A stretch of 64,000 nucleotides of DNA from Acinetobacter parvus DSM 16617 = CIP 108168 (GCF_000368025.1 NZ_KB849212.1:1334435-1398434), one strand, 5' to 3'; shown: positions 8,660 to 18,180, counted from the first letter of the stretch. Made by a program: numbers and translations. The notes: generated from the sequence alone by a model not told the origin.

Positions 8660-9755
8660 TTATAGACCTTGTTTCAAACTTGCTTCAATAAACCGATCTA
8701 AATCACCATCTAAGACTGCTTTCGTATTTGAATTCTCAATACCAGTACGCAAATCTTTAATACGTGAATCATCTAAAACATAAGAACGAATCTGACTTCC
8801 CCAGCCAATATCTGACTTTGAGTCTTCTAATGCTTGAGCTGCTTCATTACGTTTGCTCATCTCTAACTCATAGAGTTTGGCACGTAATTGCTTCCACGCA
8901 TGATCACGGTTCGCATGCTGTGAACGTTGGTTCTGACATGCCACCACGATACCCGTTGGTGCATGAGTGAGACGAACTGCCGAATCGGTTTTGTTAATGT
9001 GCTGACCACCCGCACCCGACGCACGGTAGGTATCGGTACGGACATCCGAGGGATTAATATCAATTTCGATATTGTCATCAATCTCTGGCGATACAAACAC
9101 TGCCGAGAATGAAGTATGACGGTTGTTATTACTGTCAAATGGTGACTTGCGTACCAAGCGGTGTACGCCACTTTCAGTTCGTAACCAGCCATAAGCAAAC
9201 TCGCCATCAACACGGATGGTTGCAGATTTAATGCCTGCCACGTCACCATCAGACACTTCCATCAATTCAGCTTTAAAGCCATGACGTTCGATCCAACGCA
9301 GATACATCCGCAGTAACATCGATGCCCAGTCTTGTGCTTCCGTACCGCCAGAACCTGATTGAATTTCAAGGAAACATGGATTTGGATCCATTGGATTACT
9401 AAACATGCGGCGGAATTCTAAATTACCTAAAGCCTGTTCAGCACTATCAAGTTCAGCCTGAACATCTTCCAGTAAAGTTTCATCATCGGCTTCTACAGCC
9501 AAATCAAGCATGGCTTTGGCATCATCTAGCTGCTCTGCAAGACGATCAAATACACCTAAAGTATTTTCTAAACTGCCCTTTTCTTTCGCAATCGCTTGCG
9601 CACGACTCTGATCATTCCAAATCGTTGGGTCTTCTAGTTCTCTTAAAACTTCTTCTAAACGCTCAGCCTTTAGATCGTAGTCAAAGATACCTCCGTAGTG
9701 TTTGGCTACGATCAGATAAATCTTTCAATTGGTTTAAATACGGATTAATTTCCAC
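8660..9755 (-). CDS. prfB: Peptide chain release factor 2 (programmed +1 frameshift)
   Basis: RF2 reads UGA and UAA stop codons and triggers peptide release. Translation starts at GTG 9755-9753 (V-EINPYLNQLKDL, matching the family N-terminus), runs 24 codons to an in-frame TGA at 9683-9681, and must shift +1 at CTT-T to continue in the frame that ends at 8660. The stimulatory Shine-Dalgarno-like CGGAGG is 3 nt before the CTT, as in E. coli. The full product is about 364 residues and carries GAGGQHINKT, the GGQ catalytic loop. Low RF2 lets UGA stall and promotes the shift, so the gene autoregulates. A simple ORF call from an internal ATG (9511) would lose about 80 residues. Confidence 0.95.
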
Positions 9756-10164
9756 GCGTCTTTTCTCTCAATATTTTTCACACAATTCACTATTTTAACA
9801 TAACTGCCCTATACGACACAGCCACCTGATTTTGACAAGTTTTATTGATAAGAAGAATTTTTTCAGAATAGTTTTTCTAATGGATTAATATTTATACTTA
9901 TCTGTTTTTTTCATAGAAATGAGTAAAAATTACACGAAAAACACCAATATACACAATATCTCCTAAGTTTTAATAAATCAAAACATTTAAAAATTATTAA
10001 TAATAATCAAATAGATAAAATGTAAATTTTACAATTCACTTACATTTTTAATGTTAAATTACTTTCCAGCAATTGACGATCATTTTTTTTCCACTAGACT
10101 AAAAGTTGTAACAAAAAATGTAATCAATATTCACTTGGTTCATTATCTCAAAAGGGGCATAACC
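9756..10164. other. AT-rich intergenic region upstream of porin gene
   Basis: About 410 bp between the divergent prfB and porin genes. It is very AT-rich, with runs such as TTATTAATAATAATC. A TTGACA-like hexamer at 9834 could be a -35 box, but I cannot place a convincing -10. The ribosome-binding site AAAGGGG at 10151-10157 serves the porin. No RNA gene or ORF is recognised. Confidence 0.5.
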
Positions 10165-10932
10165 ATGAAAAAATTAGCAATTGCATCGGCACTGTTATCT
10201 GTACTTGCAGTGACAGGAACCGCTCATGCGTATCAAGCTGAAGTGGGTGGTTCATATACCTATACAGATTGGGACGATTTTGATAGCACAAACAATTTTG
10301 GTGTGGATGGGACTTATTATTTCAATCCTGTGCAAACCCGTAACGCACCACTTGCTGAGGCTGCGTTCTTAAACCGTGCCAGCAACGTGAATGCAAAGAT
10401 TGACTATGCCAGCAATAGCGGTGTGAAAAACTCTGAATATGGCGCTGGGGTTGAATACTTCGTACCAAACAGCGACTTTTACTTAAGTGGTCGTTTGGGC
10501 CGTACCGAACTTGAAGTGGACAACACCCCAGTGGATCGAAAAGTAACAACTTATGGCGCTGAAGTGGGTTATTTACCAGCACCAGGCTTGTTGCTTGCAG
10601 TGGGTGTGACTGGCTACGATGAGAAAGACGGTAAAGATGGTGCAGACCCAACCGTGCGTGCCAAGTACGTGACTCAGGTAGGTGGCAATGACGTCAACCT
10701 TGAAGCCTACGGTGCGTTTGGTGACCTGGATGAATACCGAGTTAAGGGTGACTACTATCTTGACAAAACCCTCAGTGTCGGCGCTGACTACTACAACAAC
10801 GACTTAACTGATCGTGATGAGTGGGGTATTTCTGCGAAGAAATTCTTCAACCAGCAGGTCAGCCTTGAAGGCCGTATTGGCTTCGGTGATGACTACAATA
10901 CCTATGGTATCCGTGGTGCATACCGCTTCTAA
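10165..10932 (+). CDS. Putative outer-membrane porin
   Basis: A 255-residue exported protein. A signal peptide (MKKLAIASALLSVLAVTGTAHA, cut after AHA) leads to a mature chain of alternating-residue beta-strands (VGGSYTYTDWDDF, YGAGVEYFV, FYLSGRLGRTE) that ends in aromatic YRF, the usual signal for barrel assembly. It resembles the small Acinetobacter putative porins, and I know no established substrate. I chose ATG 10165 over the longer in-frame start at 10051 because it follows an AAAGGGG site and begins a proper signal peptide. Pairs of terminator hairpins follow directly. Confidence 0.85.
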   Translation: MKKLAIASALLSVLAVTGTAHAYQAEVGGSYTYTDWDDFDSTNNFGVDGTYYFNPVQTRNAPLAEAAFLNRASNVNAKIDYASNSGVKNSEYGAGVEYFVPNSDFYLSGRLGRTELEVDNTPVDRKVTTYGAEVGYLPAPGLLLAVGVTGYDEKDGKDGADPTVRAKYVTQVGGNDVNLEAYGAFGDLDEYRVKGDYYLDKTLSVGADYYNNDLTDRDEWGISAKKFFNQQVSLEGRIGFGDDYNTYGIRGAYRF

Positions 10933-11009
10933 TTCTCTCCAGAGAGAATATAGGGTCTGTTGATCTTTAACAGACCCTAAGGAATCCACCCTTTATGGGT
11001 GGGTTTTTT
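10932..11009 (+). terminator. Tandem hairpins ending the porin transcript
   Basis: Three stem-loops in a row. A weak ATTCTCT/AGAGAAT begins at the porin stop. AGGGTCTGTT/AACAGACCCT follows (10952-10961 and 10969-10978). Last is CCACCC/GGGTGG (10986-10991 and 10997-11002) with a T6 run at 11004-11009. The last is a standard rho-independent terminator, and its T run overlaps the recJ stop codon from the opposite strand. Confidence 0.8.
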
Positions 11010-12708
11010 ATTGGCTTAAATATACAACCTGAAGTTGCAGGCTGGTGATGCCATTAAAAACATTGCGTTCCAGCGTATACACCAGGTCGACATAGCTCAG
11101 CATCGGATTGAACTCAAAACGGTCTGCCGCATTAAAGGCTATGGCATCTACAACTTGCTGTCCGAGTGCCAGCTTTAGCTTTAAATGCTGGTCTTTCAAC
11201 CAGCGATAGTCGATGACCTTAAAGTTTCCCTCAAACTGGGGCAACGGAAACTTCTGTCCCCACGGACCAAGTTGTTCGATCTGGTCCAGTGTGCTAAGGC
11301 TCACTGCCGTATCAGGTAATATCCCATCCGTCCACAAGGTTGCCTGAAACAGGTCCTGATCCATTGCCGCAATGTGCTGGGTAAATACCTGCCTGAATTC
11401 TTCAAAGTATTCTTTTTTAAGGGTCAACCCTGCTGCTGCCGCATGACCACCGAAATGACTGACCAAATGCGGAGATTGTTCTGCTACTCGCTCAATGGTA
11501 TCGCGAATATGAATACCCTCAATGGAACGCGCCGAACCCTTGATATGAATGCCATCCTCATCAGGGGCAAACACCAGACTGGGACGATGGAACTGTTCCT
11601 TTAATCGCCCAGCGACAATCCCAATCACACCCTGATGCCACTGTTCATCAAACATCACCAAAGCCGCGGGTAAATGTTCCGTTTCCAGTTGAATATGTTG
11701 TAAAGCACTGAGCGCCTGCTGCTTCATCGCCCCCTCAACCTGACGGCGCTCGATATTTAACTGGTTTAATTGCTGTGCAATTGGATAGGCAGTTGCCATA
11801 TCGGGCGCAAGCAAGCACTCGATCCCTATTCGCATGCTTTCCATGCGACCCGCCGCATTGATACGTGGTCCAAGCACAAAACCCAGATCCTGTGCTTTTA
11901 AGGTTGCCGCATCTCTTTTGGCAATATCCAATAATGCTAAAATTCCTGCACGACATTGATATTGCTGAATTCGTTTTAAGCCAGCATCCACTAAAATACG
12001 GTTATTATAATCAAGCGATGCAACATCAGCATAAGTCCCCAATGCAACCAAATCTAAATACTGAGTGACTTTACTAGTACTTTTTCCCTGCTGAGAACGG
12101 TAACTGGCTAATTTTGCTAGTACATAAAACGCAACGCCAACACCTGCAAGTGCTTTACTTGGAAAAATGCAACCCAGTTGATTCGGATTGACCACTGCTT
12201 CAGCGTTTGGCGTAGGTTTTGTCGTCAAATGATGATCGGTAATGATGACCTGCATCCCTAAAGCTTGGGCAGTCTCCACCCCTGCATGGCTCGATATACC
12301 ATTGTCCACGGTAATCAGTAAATCTGGCTGATAGGTCTGCTGTGCCAGTTCAGCAATTTTAGGCGTGAGTCCATAACCATACTTGAAACGGTCAGGCACC
12401 AAATATTCAACCACCGCGCCCATCTCTTGCAGCACCAAGACCATCAGGGCGGTACTGGTCGCGCCATCGGCATCATAATCACCAATAATGACAATCTTCT
12501 GCTGCTGGTCAATCGCCTGATCGATCAGTTCAACCGCCGTGTCCAGTCCCTTGAGAGTGGGTGCAAGCAGATGCTTGAGTTTAAGCTCAAGTTCCTGTTC
12601 AGACTGAACGCCACGTCGTGCCAATATTTCAGCAATAAACGTAGGCACGCCCTGAAATTGTTCAGGGCGTGTCAAAAATGGTCTTTGTTGAATTTGAATC
12701 ATGGTCAT
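11008..12708 (-). CDS. recJ: Single-stranded-DNA-specific exonuclease RecJ
   Basis: A 5'-3' single-strand DNA exonuclease used in recombination and mismatch or base-excision repair. Its 566 residues match RecJ. DHH-family motifs are in order: VIIGDYDADGATSTAL (motif I), LITVDNGISSHAG (II), VIITDHHL (III, DHH), VNPNQ, and in the DHHA1 region HWHQGVIGIVAGRL-like GIVAGRLKE and SHFGGHAAAAGLTL. The ATG at 12708 directly follows the pdxH TAA, and a second ATG lies two codons on, so glmM-pdxH-recJ probably form one transcript. The 3' end is convergent with the porin. Confidence 0.96.
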   Translation of the reverse strand: MTMIQIQQRPFLTRPEQFQGVPTFIAEILARRGVQSEQELELKLKHLLAPTLKGLDTAVELIDQAIDQQQKIVIIGDYDADGATSTALMVLVLQEMGAVVEYLVPDRFKYGYGLTPKIAELAQQTYQPDLLITVDNGISSHAGVETAQALGMQVIITDHHLTTKPTPNAEAVVNPNQLGCIFPSKALAGVGVAFYVLAKLASYRSQQGKSTSKVTQYLDLVALGTYADVASLDYNNRILVDAGLKRIQQYQCRAGILALLDIAKRDAATLKAQDLGFVLGPRINAAGRMESMRIGIECLLAPDMATAYPIAQQLNQLNIERRQVEGAMKQQALSALQHIQLETEHLPAALVMFDEQWHQGVIGIVAGRLKEQFHRPSLVFAPDEDGIHIKGSARSIEGIHIRDTIERVAEQSPHLVSHFGGHAAAAGLTLKKEYFEEFRQVFTQHIAAMDQDLFQATLWTDGILPDTAVSLSTLDQIEQLGPWGQKFPLPQFEGNFKVIDYRWLKDQHLKLKLALGQQVVDAIAFNAADRFEFNPMLSYVDLVYTLERNVFNGITSLQLQVVYLSQ

Positions 12709-13362
12709 TTATGGCATCAAGCGTTGAATAATCCAAAGTCCGTTACGTTTTTCATAACTTAAACGGTCATGTAAACGGTTCGGACGCCCTTGCCAGAATT
12801 CATAATAATCAGCATCTAAGCGATAACCACCCCAAAATTCGGGTTTATCCAACTCAGCTTCATGTACTTGGTTTTGTAAGTTTTGAAAACGCTGTTGTAA
12901 TAACTCACGGCTTTCAATGACACCACTTTGTGGCGTACTAATATGTGCTGCAATCTGACTATCACGTGGACGCTTATGGTAATAATCCGTCGATTCCTGT
13001 TCTGGAATCTTGGAAACCTGACCACCGATACGTACCTGACGCTCTAAACTCGGCCAGTAAAATAAAAGTTCAGCATAAGGATTCTCGGCAAGATCAATGC
13101 CTTTCTGACTATCATAATTGGTGTAGAAGTCATAACCAGCTTCTGTCGCACCACGTAACAAAACAGTTCGCACGTGTGGGCGACCTTGAGCATTTGCTGT
13201 CGCCAAAGACATCGCATAGGGTTCATGTAATTGAGCAGTGAGTGCATGATTGAACCAATTCAAGAATTGCTCATGGGGATTTACACTCATCTGGGATTCG
13301 TGTAACTCACCTTGTTCATAACTTAAACGAAGTTCGCTCAGGTCTTTAATGACATCATTCAT
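12709..13362 (-). CDS. pdxH: Pyridoxamine 5'-phosphate oxidase
   Basis: FMN-dependent oxidase converting pyridoxine or pyridoxamine phosphate to pyridoxal phosphate. At 217 residues it is family length. Features seen are the N-terminal arm, PHVRTVLLRG and FYTNYDSQKG (FMN binding), AELLFYWPSLERQVRIGG, and the C-terminal EFWQGRPNRLHDR motif with the substrate-binding Arg and His, ending in RLMP. It begins 12 bp after glmM and ends against the recJ start. Confidence 0.97.
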   Translation of the reverse strand: MNDVIKDLSELRLSYEQGELHESQMSVNPHEQFLNWFNHALTAQLHEPYAMSLATANAQGRPHVRTVLLRGATEAGYDFYTNYDSQKGIDLAENPYAELLFYWPSLERQVRIGGQVSKIPEQESTDYYHKRPRDSQIAAHISTPQSGVIESRELLQQRFQNLQNQVHEAELDKPEFWGGYRLDADYYEFWQGRPNRLHDRLSYEKRNGLWIIQRLMP

Positions 13363-13374
13363 TATTACTCTCCT

Positions 13375-14712
13375 TTAAGCAGCTTGAGCATGAGCTCTGA
13401 CTGCATCGGCTAAATGATTTGCGATGTCATCCACTTCCTGCTGTTGATCTCCCTCAACCATGACCCGAACCACAGGTTCAGTACCTGATTTACGAATCAA
13501 AATACGTCCACGACCTTTCAATTGTTGTTCAGCTTTCTCAAACTCTTCAACCAGCGCAGGGATTGAGTAGGGCTCAATCATCTGTTGCAAACGAACATTG
13601 ATTAACACCTGTGGAAATAATTCAAAGTCTGCAACTAATTCATGTAATGCTTTGGCTTGCTCAACCATCACCGTTAACACTTGTAGAGCGGCAATAATCG
13701 CATCGCCAGTGGTGCTTTTATCCAGCGTTAAGATATGACCAGATGGCTCACCACCTGTGACCCAACCATTTTCTTCTAATGCCTGTAATACATAGCGGTC
13801 ACCGACTTTTGCGCGTACAAAATCGACATCCGCTTTCTGTAATGCTAACTCAAGTGCCATATTACTCATGACTGTTCCAACAATACCTGTTGGTTTATTT
13901 TTGGCCTGAGTTGCAAGGATATACAGAATATGATCACCATCTACCAGCTGACCATTTTTATCCACCATCACGACACGATCTGCATCACCATCAAACGCAA
14001 TACCTAAATCGGCTTGGTGATCAACCACGGCCTTTTGTAAAAATTCAGGATGGGTTGAGCCACAGTTTTCATTGATATTTAAACCATCTGGTTCATTAAA
14101 AAGCGGGATCACTTTCGCCCCAAGCTCACGGAATACAGATGGTCCAACGCTATACGCAGCACCATGGGCACAGTCCACCACAATTTTTAAGTCATTTAAG
14201 TCAAAATGGTATGGAAATGTTGATTTACAGAATTCGATGTATCGCCCGTTGGCATCTTCCACACGAACACTTTTACCTAGGTTAGCCGTATCATCAATCA
14301 CTAAATCTTTTTCTAATTCTTGATTGATCTCATTTTGTAAGGCATCTGGGAGTTTTTTACCTTCACCTGAGAAAAATTTAATCCCATTATCAAAATAAGG
14401 GTTATGTGATGCTGAAATCACAATGCCTGCATGTGCATGCAAAGCACGTGTTAAATGGGCAATCGCAGGGGTCGGCAATGGCCCAAGTAAATGCACATAG
14501 ACACCTGCGGCATTTAGGCCTGCTTGTAAAGCCGCTTCCAGAATATAGCCTGATAAACGCGTATCTTTACCCATAACCACAATTGGTTTGTTTTTAGGAC
14601 TATTTCTTTTTAATACTTTTCCTGCTGCAAATCCTAATTTTAATGCAAATTCAGGGGTAATCGGCATTTGTCCAAATTTGCCACGAATTCCATCAGTTCC
14701 AAAATAGCTCAT
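13375..14712 (-). CDS. glmM: Phosphoglucosamine mutase
   Basis: Interconverts glucosamine-6-phosphate and glucosamine-1-phosphate on the way to UDP-GlcNAc, which feeds peptidoglycan and lipopolysaccharide. The 445 residues fit GlmM. The phosphoserine active site is GIVISASHNPYFDNGIKFF, the Mg2+ loop is GIAFDGDADRV, the sugar loop is GGEPSGH, and the phosphate-binding RKSGTEPVVRVM is near the C-terminus. First gene of a likely glmM-pdxH-recJ unit, with a terminator (14787-14818) separating it from guaB. Confidence 0.97.
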   Translation of the reverse strand: MSYFGTDGIRGKFGQMPITPEFALKLGFAAGKVLKRNSPKNKPIVVMGKDTRLSGYILEAALQAGLNAAGVYVHLLGPLPTPAIAHLTRALHAHAGIVISASHNPYFDNGIKFFSGEGKKLPDALQNEINQELEKDLVIDDTANLGKSVRVEDANGRYIEFCKSTFPYHFDLNDLKIVVDCAHGAAYSVGPSVFRELGAKVIPLFNEPDGLNINENCGSTHPEFLQKAVVDHQADLGIAFDGDADRVVMVDKNGQLVDGDHILYILATQAKNKPTGIVGTVMSNMALELALQKADVDFVRAKVGDRYVLQALEENGWVTGGEPSGHILTLDKSTTGDAIIAALQVLTVMVEQAKALHELVADFELFPQVLINVRLQQMIEPYSIPALVEEFEKAEQQLKGRGRILIRKSGTEPVVRVMVEGDQQQEVDDIANHLADAVRAHAQAA

Positions 14713-14786
14713 TCTTTACTCGCTTTTTTATCTTTATATGACGTATCGTCATATCATTTTTCATCTGTTTTACTTTACACCAAAAC

Positions 14787-14818
14787 AAAAAAACCGTCAG
14801 TGGACTGACGGTTTTTTT
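14787..14818 (-). terminator. Rho-independent terminator of guaB
   Basis: Perfect 14-bp stem (AAAAAAACCGTCAG with its complement) with loop TGGA. The A and T tracts on both sides make it bidirectional by sequence. It lies 20 bp past the guaB stop, in front of the glmM promoter. Confidence 0.85.
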
Positions 14819-14838
14819 ATTGCCAAAATTACTAAAGA

Positions 14839-16305
14839 TCAACCTACACGATAGTTTGGTGCTTCTTTAGTAATCGTCACATCATGAACATGTGATTCAG
14901 ACATGCCTGCCGAAGTAATTTTCACAAATTTTGCATTTTGACGAAGATCTTCAATCATAGATGAACCTGTATAGCCCATAGAAGAACGTAAACCACCCAT
15001 CATTTGATGGATGATATTGCCCATTGGACCTTTGTATGGAACACGACCTTCGATGCCTTCTGGGACCAACTTTTCAGCACCTGCTTTAGAGTCTTGGAAA
15101 TAACGGTCAGCAGAACCTGTTGCTCCCGCCATTGCACCCAATGAACCCATACCACGATACGCTTTATAGTAACGACCTTGGAAAAATTCAACTTCACCTG
15201 GCGCTTCTTCAGTACCAGCAAGGAGTGAACCAACCATGATCGTGCTCGCACCTGCGCCAATCGCTTTCGCCATATCGCCAGAGAAACGAATACCGCCATC
15301 TGCGATCAATGGAATTTGATCTTTTAGTGCATTGGCAACACTATCAATTGCCGAAATTTGCGGCATACCGATACCTGCCACAATACGTGTCGTACAGATC
15401 GAACCAGGGCCAATACCCACTTTAACGGCATCTGCACCTGCATCTAACAATGCTAAAGCTGCATCACCTGTTGCAATGTTTCCACCAATTACTTGAACTT
15501 GTGGATAATTTGTTTTTACCCAACGTACACGTTCAATTACGCCCGCTGAGTGACCATGTGCCGTATCTACGACAATCACATCTACACCCGCATCGACTAA
15601 TGCTTCCACACGGCTTGGTGTTTCTACACCTGTACCCACCGCGGCACCCACACGTAAACGACCAAGGTCATCTTTACAACTGTTTGGATAGCTTTCAGCT
15701 TTACGGAAATCAGTCACCGTAATCAAGCCCTTGAGTTCATTGTGTTCACCAACGACCAACACTTTTTCAATACGGTGTTTTTGCAGCAGTGCCTGAATGT
15801 TTTCTTTAGACTCGCCCTCACGAACAGTCACCAGACGGTCTTGACCTGTCATGATGTTGCTTACTGGTTGTTCAAGATTGGTTTCAAAACGTGTATCACG
15901 ACCTGTGACAATACCCACAACTTTGCCATCTTTTACAACAGGTACACCACTAATATTATTCGCTTGGGTGATTGCAATAAGTTCACGCACAGTGGTTTCA
16001 GGGGTAACGGTGATTGGGTCCTTCACCATTCCAGCTTCGAATTTTTTTACACGGCGTACTTCCGCAGCTTGTGCAGCGATATCCATGTTTTTATGCAAAA
16101 TACCAATACCACCATTTTGCGCCATTGCAATCGCCATACGAGACTCAGTCACCGTATCCATTGCAGCAGAAACGAGAGGGATATTAAGTTGAATTCCGCG
16201 AGTTAAACGTGTCTTTAAGGAGACATCTTTTGGGAGAACAGTTGAGTAGGCAGGAAGTAATAAGACATCATCGAAGGTCAAGGCTTCTTGAACGATGGTC
16301 AGCAT
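14839..16305 (-). CDS. guaB: Inosine-5'-monophosphate dehydrogenase
   Basis: Oxidises IMP to XMP with NAD+, the committed step to GTP. 488 residues. It has the barrel start ALTFDDVLLLPAYS, a CBS pair inserted at about residues 90-205, VIVVDTAHGHS, and the catalytic cysteine loop GPGSICTTRIVAG, followed by GGIRFSGD and the flap region with RYFQ. It is monocistronic. guaA is not beside it in this window. Confidence 0.97.
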   Translation of the reverse strand: MLTIVQEALTFDDVLLLPAYSTVLPKDVSLKTRLTRGIQLNIPLVSAAMDTVTESRMAIAMAQNGGIGILHKNMDIAAQAAEVRRVKKFEAGMVKDPITVTPETTVRELIAITQANNISGVPVVKDGKVVGIVTGRDTRFETNLEQPVSNIMTGQDRLVTVREGESKENIQALLQKHRIEKVLVVGEHNELKGLITVTDFRKAESYPNSCKDDLGRLRVGAAVGTGVETPSRVEALVDAGVDVIVVDTAHGHSAGVIERVRWVKTNYPQVQVIGGNIATGDAALALLDAGADAVKVGIGPGSICTTRIVAGIGMPQISAIDSVANALKDQIPLIADGGIRFSGDMAKAIGAGASTIMVGSLLAGTEEAPGEVEFFQGRYYKAYRGMGSLGAMAGATGSADRYFQDSKAGAEKLVPEGIEGRVPYKGPMGNIIHQMMGGLRSSMGYTGSSMIEDLRQNAKFVKITSAGMSESHVHDVTITKEAPNYRVG

Positions 16306-16422
16306 AACAATCTCACTGGTAATTTCCGTGAGCTATTATAAACAAATTTTGCCGTGATTTTCATTTTCTATGATGAAAATAATTTATAGGCACTGACTAT
16401 CCCTGTCCTGCCTTAAAAAATT

Positions 16423-17229
16423 CTAACTGATCTCGGCTGGAATACTGAACACATATTCATTCATCAGGTCCACCCCGCATTCAAGTCCCTCAATCCAGTC
16501 CAGAAACTGGTTGATCATCTCTTTTCCAACAAATGCAGTCCCGTGTTGCGGCACGATCATATCAATATCCATTTGACGAACCATATTCACCCACAAACGA
16601 ATGACCTTGTTGGAACACATATAACGCTGATGGAAGCCTTTCATCTTCTTGATATGAGCTTCAAAATCGGTAATCGGCTGGTTGGCATCATCAACAATTG
16701 AGGCGCCCATATCCCCTGAAAAAAGAATTTTGGCGACTGGATCATAAAACTGGAAGTTGCCTACCGAATGCAGGAAATGGGCTGGAATGGCAACAATCGC
16801 AGACTCACCCAATGCAATCACCTGACCTGTATCAGGTAGCTCAATCAGTCGTTCCTCCCAGTCTCCTTTCATGCGGTCGCTCATAAATGCAGAGTTTAAG
16901 TGCGGTAAAAAGCGTGCCCATAGCTTGGATGCCACCACCTTGGCATCAGTGTAGACCAGCCAGCGCGGCATTGAGGTAATAATGTCAGGATCTTGATGCG
17001 ATGCCATAACATAGTCCAGGTTTTTCAGTTTAGTATAGCGGTTTAACTCCATGGTTAAGGGCACATAGGTCAAGTCTCCCCCTGGATCAAGCACTGCGGC
17101 GCGGTCATGGTCAATAATCAGGAACTGGTTGGCCTGAATGCCCTCACCTTTCACTAAACTGGTAAAACTAATGCATTTATGTGTGCCATTATCAAATAGT
17201 ATTTGCGATGTAGTCCGCTCAAAGCTCAT
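16423..17229 (-). CDS. MBL-fold metallo-hydrolase, oxygen-binding di-iron (ODP) type
   Basis: 268 residues with the metallo-beta-lactamase fold of flavodiiron proteins but no flavodoxin domain. Ligand-like residues are His78, Asp80 and Asp82 in SHQDPDI (flavodiiron proteins have HxExDH, so the last His is Ile here), a His in AHFLHSVGNF, an Asp in FSGDMGAS and a His in VPQHGTAF. ODP proteins bind two irons and react with or sense O2. The role here is unknown, and no redox partner (rubredoxin or flavodoxin) is next to it. Single gene between guaB and the GDT1 exporter. Confidence 0.75.
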   Translation of the reverse strand: MSFERTTSQILFDNGTHKCISFTSLVKGEGIQANQFLIIDHDRAAVLDPGGDLTYVPLTMELNRYTKLKNLDYVMASHQDPDIITSMPRWLVYTDAKVVASKLWARFLPHLNSAFMSDRMKGDWEERLIELPDTGQVIALGESAIVAIPAHFLHSVGNFQFYDPVAKILFSGDMGASIVDDANQPITDFEAHIKKMKGFHQRYMCSNKVIRLWVNMVRQMDIDMIVPQHGTAFVGKEMINQFLDWIEGLECGVDLMNEYVFSIPAEIS

Positions 17230-17344
17230 AACAACCCCAGAAAAAACCTTTAGATATGAAATATTTTAATTCCATAACAAAATAATGGGGTTTAGCCCAT
17301 GTTTCAATCTAATATTGGACTTTTATCGTAATTTATAAGAAAAA

Positions 17345-17364
17345 ACCCATAACAAGGTATGGGT
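17345..17364 (-). terminator. Terminator of the GDT1-family gene
   Basis: Arms ACCCATA/TATGGGT with a 6-nt loop and a U5-UC tail on the minus strand, 26 bp past the stop of the gene at 17391-17966. Confidence 0.7.
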
Positions 17365-17390
17365 CCTGTTTATATGCCTGGGAATGGGTA

Positions 17391-17966
17391 CTAGAAATAA
17401 TAATGCTGCACCAATGCCGAAATACCCACAACAAGGAAGATCGCGGCACCAATTTTATGAATCAATGAGATGGGGAGCTTATCTGCCAGTTTGTCGCCAA
17501 TAAATACTGCTGGCGCATTGGCAATCATCATCCCTACCGTTGTTCCACACATCACCCAAAACACACTGTCAAAACGTGCCGCAAGGGCAACCGTGGCAAT
17601 CTGGGTTTTATCACCAATTTCTGCCAGAAAAAACAGGATAAAGGTGGCACCAAACACACCAAATCTCTGCCATTTATTGATGCTTTCAGTTTCATCACCC
17701 AGTTCATCTGGGATCAGCATCCAGATCGCCATGCCAATAAAACCAAGCGCAAGAATCCACAATAGAATTTCAGGACTCAATACTGTAGTGATCCATTGTC
17801 CCAACACAGCCGAAAGACCATGATTAATGGTGGTGGCCAGTAAAATGGCAATTAAGATGGGAATCGGTTTACGGAAACGCGCCGCAAGCAGCAATGCCAG
17901 CAGTTGGGTCTTGTCACCCATTTCAGCAAGGGCAACAACTGAGGTGGAGATGAGAAATTCATACAT
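17391..17966 (-). CDS. TMEM165/GDT1 (UPF0016) family cation exporter, probably Mn2+
   Basis: A 191-residue inner-membrane protein with six predicted segments arranged as two homologous halves. Each half carries the family signature E-x-G-D-K-T-Q: AEMGDKTQLLALLLAARF near residue 15 and AEIGDKTQIATVALAARF near residue 115. Members export Mn2+ (MneA of Vibrio cholerae, Mnx of cyanobacteria) or exchange Ca2+/Mn2+ for H+. The upstream leader has the hallmarks of a yybP-ykoY riboswitch, which senses Mn2+, so induction by manganese is likely. The start ATG 17966 has only a weak upstream purine stretch; the one strong GGAGGG is about 40 nt away beside a hairpin. Confidence 0.9.
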   Translation of the reverse strand: MYEFLISTSVVALAEMGDKTQLLALLLAARFRKPIPILIAILLATTINHGLSAVLGQWITTVLSPEILLWILALGFIGMAIWMLIPDELGDETESINKWQRFGVFGATFILFFLAEIGDKTQIATVALAARFDSVFWVMCGTTVGMMIANAPAVFIGDKLADKLPISLIHKIGAAIFLVVGISALVQHYYF

Positions 17967-17979
17967 GGTTGAATGCTCT

Positions 17980-18180
17980 GGCTAGCAAAATATACCGATG
18001 ACCTATCCCTCCTGCTAGCCAAAATCAAATGGATTGATTGCAGAGTGATAAATCAAAGGTCTTGCCAACAAAAGCACAGCTGAAAAGCTGTTTTTGGTTC
18101 TTTGCTATGATGACCATGTTCTGTTGAACAATTATGTTGATCATCACCTCTCTACTTTGCGTAAAGAGCGGCTACTCCCC
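17980..18180 (-). promoter_or_regulatory. yybP-ykoY-type (manganese) riboswitch leader
   Basis: On the minus strand the leader contains GGGGAGUAGCC (18180-18170), then a GUGAUGAUCAACAUAAUUG-like stretch (18147-18129), then GGCAAGACCUUUG (18066-18054). This order and spelling match the conserved core of the yybP-ykoY class. Downstream is a second structure, arms GGCTAGCA/TGCTAGCC (18020-18013 and 17987-17980), with GGAGGG at its inner edge, a possible expression platform acting on translation. The aptamer is best placed at about 18040-18180. Recognition is by eye without a covariance model. Confidence 0.8.

Noticed and set aside
8660..9511. prfB starting at the internal ATG at 9511
   Set aside because: The upstream GTG start and frameshift give the full-length family N-terminus; the shorter version would lose about 80 residues.
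10952..10978. GGGTCTGTTGA string shared with about 40155, as an IS terminal repeat
   Set aside because: At 10952 it is one arm of a terminator-like hairpin. A single short match at 40155 does not show an IS.
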